Shown: positions 63,873 to 64,000 of the stretch, one piece after another
Numbering within the stretch: the first letter of the stretch is position 1
Layout of the letters: the number at the start of each line of letters is the position of its first letter
From: Streptomyces sp. NBC_00154
Lineage (GTDB): Bacteria; Actinomycetota; Actinomycetes; Streptomycetales; Streptomycetaceae
Length of the DNA: 64,000 bases
Reading direction: 5' to 3'
Assembly (NCBI RefSeq): GCF_026342835.1
Contig: NZ_JAPEMI010000002.1
Span: 1,116,001 to 1,180,000 of the forward strand
Translations under genes and position numbers: made by a program
The notes under the pieces: model-generated
Told to the model about the DNA's origin: nothing
The model's database searches: none
Seen by the model: the letters and a program-made list of their open reading frames with translations, nothing else

Positions 63873-64000
63873 CTATCGGACCGTCGAGTGGGCAGCCTTC
63901 TCGATCAGGCTCGCGACAGCGGCCGGGTGGGAAACGGGGACGGCGTGGGACGCCTGGATCTCAATCGTGTGCGAGTGCGCCCGCTTGGCCATGAACTTCT
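63873..64000 (-). CDS. Alpha/beta hydrolase, C-terminus only (gene continues past the window)
   Basis: Enters from the right edge and reads KFMAKRAHSHTIEIQASHAV then PVSHPAAVASLIEKAAHSTV and TAG at 63873-63875. The FMAxRA ... SHAVxVSHPxAVxxLIxxA pattern is the end of the alpha/beta hydrolase group common in Streptomyces, with the catalytic His in SHAV. Start and nucleophile are outside the window. Confidence 0.75.
   Translation of the reverse strand, partial: KFMAKRAHSHTIEIQASHAVPVSHPAAVASLIEKAAHSTVR

Noticed and set aside
1..64000. CRISPR arrays, tRNA and rRNA genes
   Set aside because: No regularly spaced repeats and no cloverleaf or rRNA-like segments were noticed by eye; a tRNA scan would be needed to exclude tRNA fragments.

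Overview
This is a high-GC actinomycete segment, almost certainly from Streptomyces: GC-rich third codon positions, frequent GTG starts, SpoIIE-type phosphatases, DUF4259, and HxlR, TetR, LysR and AraC regulators. No rRNA, tRNA or CRISPR array was seen. The window is an accessory region of small catabolic and secreted-protein modules separated by insertion sequences (IS110, IS630, IS4, ISAs1, IS5, ISL3) and many broken genes. This is typical of a chromosome arm or large plasmid.

Layout. 1-2.2 kb: a truncated methyltransferase and a Fic protein overlapping an unknown gene. 2.3-4.7 kb: an IS630 transposase split by a complete IS110. 5-8.3 kb: an SDR / alpha-beta hydrolase / ABM monooxygenase cluster divergent from an AraC regulator. 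8.3-20.2 kb: an MFS transporter, a nonsense-interrupted phosphatase, a VOC protein, an alpha/beta hydrolase broken by an intact IS4 element, a second hydrolase, DUF4259, a decayed ISL3 and remnants of an integrase/excisionase pair. 20.4-25.7 kb: an arabinoside uptake and hydrolysis operon (binding protein, two permeases, GH51) with a visible promoter and hairpins. 25.7-29 kb: nested IS debris with an intact ISAs1, and a fructosamine-kinase-like gene. 29-34 kb: a secreted ricin-type lectin and a three-subunit molybdenum hydroxylase. 34.6-41.4 kb: LysR, an epimerase, IS630 copy 1, TetR, two small proteins (one Tad2/DUF2829-like) and a CBS protein. 42-46.5 kb: a DHA2 MFS exporter, a second complete IS110 and an HxlR regulator. 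46.7-49 kb: the cyanate module cynR-cynT-cynS. 49.3-51.6 kb: a GAF/SpoIIE/ATPase sensor phosphatase. 52.9-57.5 kb: a GAF/AAA/Fis regulator divergent from an FAD aromatic hydroxylase and a YceI-type protein, with a perfect inverted repeat between them. 58.6-64 kb: IS630 copy 2, a Tat-exported metallophosphoesterase, a decayed IS5, a CBS remnant and a truncated hydrolase.

The most striking result concerns the two complete IS110 elements (2582-3911 and 44165-45528). The non-coding stretch ahead of each transposase contains two stem-enclosed loops. Short segments in these loops match the element's own insertion target and its own donor ends, in the order and strand sense expected of a bridge RNA. 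Both elements use a CT core. The guide matches also fix the element boundaries, and for the first element the interrupted host gene confirms the boundary independently.
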